A stretch of 51,504 nt of DNA from positions 1-51,504 of the forward strand of contig NZ_LOQI01000002.1 of the NCBI RefSeq assembly GCF_001517915.1, read 5' to 3'. The notes below the pieces were generated by a model. That model made no database searches. It saw only the letters and a program-made list of their open reading frames with translations, and was not told where the DNA came from. Both the position numbers and the translations under genes were made by a program. Shown one piece after another: positions 48,616 through 51,504 of the stretch. Position 1 is the stretch's first letter; each line of letters begins with the position of its first letter. The DNA comes from Oceanivirga salmonicida (GTDB taxonomy: Bacteria; Fusobacteriota; Fusobacteriia; Fusobacteriales; Leptotrichiaceae).

Positions 48616-50078
48616 TGATATATTTAGATGCGGTAGGTTACAAATTTTTAGTAGAAGAAATTAAAAATGAAATTTTAAATTTAAAAATAAGAAAAATACA
48701 AAGCTATGATAATAGCTCTTTTTCTATTTTATTTAATAAAAAAACTCTATATTTTGAAAATAAAAAAGAAGCAATACTTTACTTAAAAGATGATAAAACC
48801 CAAAATGTAGAAAAAGAATTAAATTTTGTATTAAAATTAAAAAAACACATAATAGGTGGACTAATAAAAGATATATACTTACATAATGATGATAGAATAA
48901 TAGTTGTTGAAATAGAAAAATTAAATTTATTAAATGAAATAAAAAAATATAAATTAATATACGAATTTTTAGGAAAAGGAATAAATGTAGTTTTATTAGA
49001 TGAAAAAAATATTATACTAACAAGTATGTACGCTAGTATAAATAGTGATAGGTCTATGATTTATGGCGCAAATTATGAATACCCTGAAAATAGGGGGAAA
49101 TATGGTAATTTAATGCAAAAATTAGATGAGAAAACAAAAGAAAGATTTTCTAATTCTTATGAAGCAATAATTTATGAAGGAAAACTATTAACATATAACG
49201 AATTTTACCCGGAAAAAGAAAAGACAAAGTATAATAGTTTAAATGAAGCAATAAATGAATACTATAAGATGAATAATAATATAAGTCAATTAGAAACTAA
49301 ACGAAAACCACTTTTAAAATTAATTAGACGAAATATAAAAAGATTAAAAAATATATTAGATAAAATACCAATAGATATTGAAAAAAATAAGGGTTATGAA
49401 AAATATAAAATAATAGGAGATATATTAGCATCTAATCTATATAATATGAAAAATAATATGGAAAAAGTGGAACTTTTTGATTACTATAACAATAAAAATA
49501 TAGAAATTGAATTAGATAAAAATTTAAGTCCATCTAAAAATATGAAAAAATATTATGATAGATATTCAAAATCTAAAAGAAGAGAAGAAAGTATTCTTAT
49601 TAGATTAAATGAGATTAAAGATGAATTATCATACTATGAGGAACAAGAACTGTATACTGTAAATCAAGATGATATATTAGGTCTAGAACAAATAGAAAAA
49701 GAATTAGGTTTAAATAATAAAAAAGTAAAATCTACAAAACATTCAAAAAGAGAAATACAAAAGATAGAATACAAAGATTTTGAAATATATGTAGGTAGAA
49801 ATAGTTTAGAAAATGAGGAGATAACATTTAAAATAGCAAGAAATGGAGATTTATGGTTTCATGCTAAGAATGTAGCGGGTTCTCATGTGATATTAAGGGG
49901 CAAAGAACCGCAAGATACAGATATAGAATATGTGGCAAGGCTAGCAGCTAAAAATTCAAAATTAAACGGCATAGGAGAAGTAGATTATTGTAATGTAAAA
50001 AATGTTAAAAAGATAGCAGGCTCAAAAAGAGGAAATGTAATTTATGATAACTATAAAACAATAATAATTAAGGGGTGA
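48615..50078 (+). CDS. rqcH: Ribosome quality-control protein RqcH (NFACT family)
   Basis: Binds 50S subunits carrying stalled peptidyl-tRNA and, with tRNA-Ala, adds alanine tails. NFACT-N domain at the N-terminus (MIYLDAVGYKFLVEEIKNEI) with the tRNA-contacting DR pair (Asp93-Arg94 in NDDRIIVVEI), a long coiled coil (about 225-365) and the NFACT-R domain with DLWFHAKNVAGSHVILRG. 487 residues from the ATG at 48615, preceded by AAAGGA and overlapping the previous stop. The partner RqcP is at 32078-32320. Confidence 0.92.
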   Translation: MIYLDAVGYKFLVEEIKNEILNLKIRKIQSYDNSSFSILFNKKTLYFENKKEAILYLKDDKTQNVEKELNFVLKLKKHIIGGLIKDIYLHNDDRIIVVEIEKLNLLNEIKKYKLIYEFLGKGINVVLLDEKNIILTSMYASINSDRSMIYGANYEYPENRGKYGNLMQKLDEKTKERFSNSYEAIIYEGKLLTYNEFYPEKEKTKYNSLNEAINEYYKMNNNISQLETKRKPLLKLIRRNIKRLKNILDKIPIDIEKNKGYEKYKIIGDILASNLYNMKNNMEKVELFDYYNNKNIEIELDKNLSPSKNMKKYYDRYSKSKRREESILIRLNEIKDELSYYEEQELYTVNQDDILGLEQIEKELGLNNKKVKSTKHSKREIQKIEYKDFEIYVGRNSLENEEITFKIARNGDLWFHAKNVAGSHVILRGKEPQDTDIEYVARLAAKNSKLNGIGEVDYCNVKNVKKIAGSKRGNVIYDNYKTIIIKG

Positions 50079-50080
50079 AC

Positions 50081-50992
50081 ATGGAAAAATTAAAAATATT
50101 AGTAGTTATGGGCGGAACTTCAACTGAAAGAGAGATTTCACTTAGAACAGGAAATGAAATATATAAACATTTAGATAGAGAAAAGTATAATGTAGAAAAA
50201 TTAATAATAAATGAAAATAAAGATATTTTTAAAGTGCAAAACATGGATATAGATTTTGTGTATATTGCATTACATGGTGCATTTGGAGAAGATGGAAGTA
50301 TACAAGCAATTTTAGATTCTATGAATATTAAATATAGTGGTTCTGGTATGCTTTCTAGTGCTATATGTATGGACAAAAATATTTGTAAACTTTTAGTGAA
50401 AGATGAAGTAACGGTAATACCTGGAACTACTATGAGAAAAGATAGTTTAATAAGTTATGATGAAATGTCTAAAAAATATGGAGAAAAAGTAGTTTTAAAA
50501 CAAGTTAATGGTGGTTCTAGTTTAGGATTATATATAGTCAATAATAAAAAAGATTATGATAATGCAATAATTGAAATATTAAAATTAACTGATGAAATAG
50601 TTTTAGAAAAATTTATTAAAGGAATAGAAATATCTGTTCCAATAATTGCAGGTAAGGTTTACCCAACTGTTAGAATAACTCCTTTAAAATCAGATACATT
50701 TAATTATGAAAGTAAATATAGTGTTGATGGAGCAAAGGAAGAAATTGTAGAATTTGAGCCTAAAATACAAGAAAAAATCAATAGTATGACAGAAAAAATT
50801 TATAGAAAAACCAAATGTAGTGGATTTGCTAGAATAGATTATTTAATAGAAAATAATGAAGTATATATGATAGAAGTAAATACATTACCAGGTATGACTT
50901 CTGCTAGTATATTACCAAAGAGTTTAGCAAGTGCAGGACTTGATTATTCACAAACACTTGATTTATTAATAGAGAGTTCATTAAAAAAATAG
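50081..50992 (+). CDS. ddl: D-alanine--D-alanine ligase
   Basis: An ATP-grasp enzyme making D-Ala-D-Ala for peptidoglycan. VVMGGTSTEREISLRTG, ALHGAFGEDGSIQA, VNGGSSLGLY, RITPLKS followed by the ligand-site YESKYS, and EVNTLPGMTSASILPKSL are canonical. 303 residues from the ATG at 50081, which has AAGGGG 5 nt upstream (the GTG two codons earlier is too close). Ends at a strong terminator. Confidence 0.95.
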   Translation: MEKLKILVVMGGTSTEREISLRTGNEIYKHLDREKYNVEKLIINENKDIFKVQNMDIDFVYIALHGAFGEDGSIQAILDSMNIKYSGSGMLSSAICMDKNICKLLVKDEVTVIPGTTMRKDSLISYDEMSKKYGEKVVLKQVNGGSSLGLYIVNNKKDYDNAIIEILKLTDEIVLEKFIKGIEISVPIIAGKVYPTVRITPLKSDTFNYESKYSVDGAKEEIVEFEPKIQEKINSMTEKIYRKTKCSGFARIDYLIENNEVYMIEVNTLPGMTSASILPKSLASAGLDYSQTLDLLIESSLKK

Positions 50993-51013
50993 AGTTATAG
51001 CTCTATTTTTTGT
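50988..51013 (+). terminator. Terminator after ddl
   Basis: AATAGAG and CTCTATT form the stem around TTATAG, followed by TTTTG; the left arm overlaps the ddl stop codon. Confidence 0.85.
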
Positions 51014-51044
51014 TTTGGTATTTAATTATTGTAATTATATCACT

Positions 51045-51236
51045 TTATTTTTTATTCGATTCTTTTATTTTTCTTAAAATTACAGATACTGTAAATGCGA
51101 CAACAAAGTATATTCCTATCAGAAAAATATCATTTTTGGGCATAACATTAAAATGCTCTAATAAATAATGAGTTAAACCTATACTTGAACCTAGAACTAT
51201 ACTTTCAAATAATATGCATTTTATACTATATTTCAT
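51045..51236 (-). CDS. Small membrane protein, function unknown
   Basis: A 63-residue protein with two hydrophobic segments (CILFESIVLGSSIGLTHYLL and FLIGIYFVVAFTVSVIL) and a basic C-terminus (RKIKESNKK). Start placed at the ATG at 51236, preceded by AAAGGA; a GTG five codons upstream overlaps that site. No family recognised. Confidence 0.6.
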   Translation of the reverse strand: MKYSIKCILFESIVLGSSIGLTHYLLEHFNVMPKNDIFLIGIYFVVAFTVSVILRKIKESNKK

Positions 51237-51361
51237 ATTTTTTCCTTTCACTAAATTATATTATGATAATAAATATTAATAAAATAATTATGTACATATT
51301 TTTAATTTTATGGTTAAGTAATTATATAACATATAAGGTTAAATGTAAATGTGAGTTAAAG

Positions 51362-51390
51362 AAAAAAAGAGTGGTTGGCTAAACCACTCT
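51362..51390 (-). terminator. Terminator for a leftward transcript at the window end
   Basis: Minus strand: AGAGTGGTT and AACCACTCT form a 9-bp stem, followed by T7. It implies a leftward gene immediately to the right. Confidence 0.8.
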
Positions 51391-51406
51391 AAAAAAATTC
51401 ATTTGA

Positions 51407-51478
51407 TTAATAACTAATTCTTGCGAATATAATTATTATAAATATCAAAATCATTATTTTTAAAAAGATTCTGAACAT
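51407..51478 (-). CDS. Possible 23-residue hydrophobic peptide
   Basis: Begins MFRIFLKIMI and ends FARISY, with AAGGTG 4 nt before the ATG and a terminator 17 nt after the stop. One membrane segment. It may be a genuine micro-protein or the region after the end of a gene outside the window, for which another frame (ending KCSESF) is open to the window edge. Confidence 0.35.
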   Translation of the reverse strand: MFRIFLKIMILIFIIIIFARISY

Positions 51479-51504
51479 TTTTCACCTTGTATGATATAGT
51501 CATA

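Noticed and set aside
51263-51382. Short plus-strand frame ending near 51382 (Cys/Lys-rich tail)
   Set aside because: No SD before its ATG, and its 3' end lies in the minus-strand terminator stem.

Overview
The window is very AT-rich DNA from a diderm, fermentative bacterium, most likely a member of the Fusobacteriota (Leptotrichiaceae, of the Sneathia / Streptobacillus / Leptotrichia kind). Several small secreted beta-barrel proteins end in a C-terminal Phe, the BAM-type signal, so there is an outer membrane, while many gene neighbourhoods (dnaA-S4-recF-mfd-rqcP, PASTA-rsgA-rpe, metNIQ) look Firmicute-like. The placement rests on protein likeness and base composition only.

Layout. 1-1.6 kb: a dead IS30 transposase and a small secreted glycine-zipper protein. 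1.6-7.9 kb: folC, a GH57 branching enzyme, a cysteine desulfurase, an unusual CutC-serine hydrolase fusion and a frameshifted outer-membrane protein gene. 8-10.2 kb: a reduced methionine ABC importer (metNIQ). 10.2-12.6 kb: an APC amino-acid antiporter and a dimethylarginine dimethylaminohydrolase (DDAH), followed by a secreted GH114-like glycosidase. 13.7-22.7 kb: NhaC antiporter with a PatB-type C-S lyase; a K+ uptake / tRNA modification operon (trkH, trkA, mnmG, rsmG); a PpiD-like chaperone. 22.8-25.2 kb: an envelope cluster of three small outer-membrane proteins and a lipoprotein behind strong promoters. 25.4-30.7 kb: EamA and two tandem MFS exporters, then rho, RNase H and a small metal-binding protein. 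30.98-31.92 kb: a ten-tRNA operon with a near-consensus promoter and a clear terminator.

32-39.1 kb is a leftward dnaA operon (dnaA, S4 protein, recF, a DciA-like protein, mfd, a lipoprotein, rqcP). The non-coding kilobase upstream of dnaA (39.13-40.13 kb) is the probable chromosomal origin. It contains DnaA-box-like sites and a 128-bp module present twice, 503 bp apart, with a 48-codon membrane-protein gene between the copies. From 15 kb to the origin almost every gene runs leftward and from the origin to 51 kb almost every gene runs rightward, as expected for replication forks leaving this point.

40.1-51 kb: a PanE-like reductase with an orphan EIIC-like permease; a decayed CPBP protease; an nfeD-SPFH-pspC membrane set; azlD-prfB; a kinase-less PASTA protein in the place where Firmicutes carry prkC, followed by rsgA and rpe; a MarR-FeoA fusion regulator; rqcH; ddl. 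RqcH and RqcP together imply a working ribosome quality-control (Ala-tailing) pathway.

The least conventional items are the duplicated origin module around a micro-gene, the CutC-hydrolase fusion, the DciA-like protein with a four-cysteine motif in the origin operon, the PASTA protein without a kinase, and an antiporter mRNA whose Shine-Dalgarno sequence serves a two-codon AUG-AUA-UAG frame and is separated from the real start by a hairpin. No CRISPR array, rRNA or prophage was seen.
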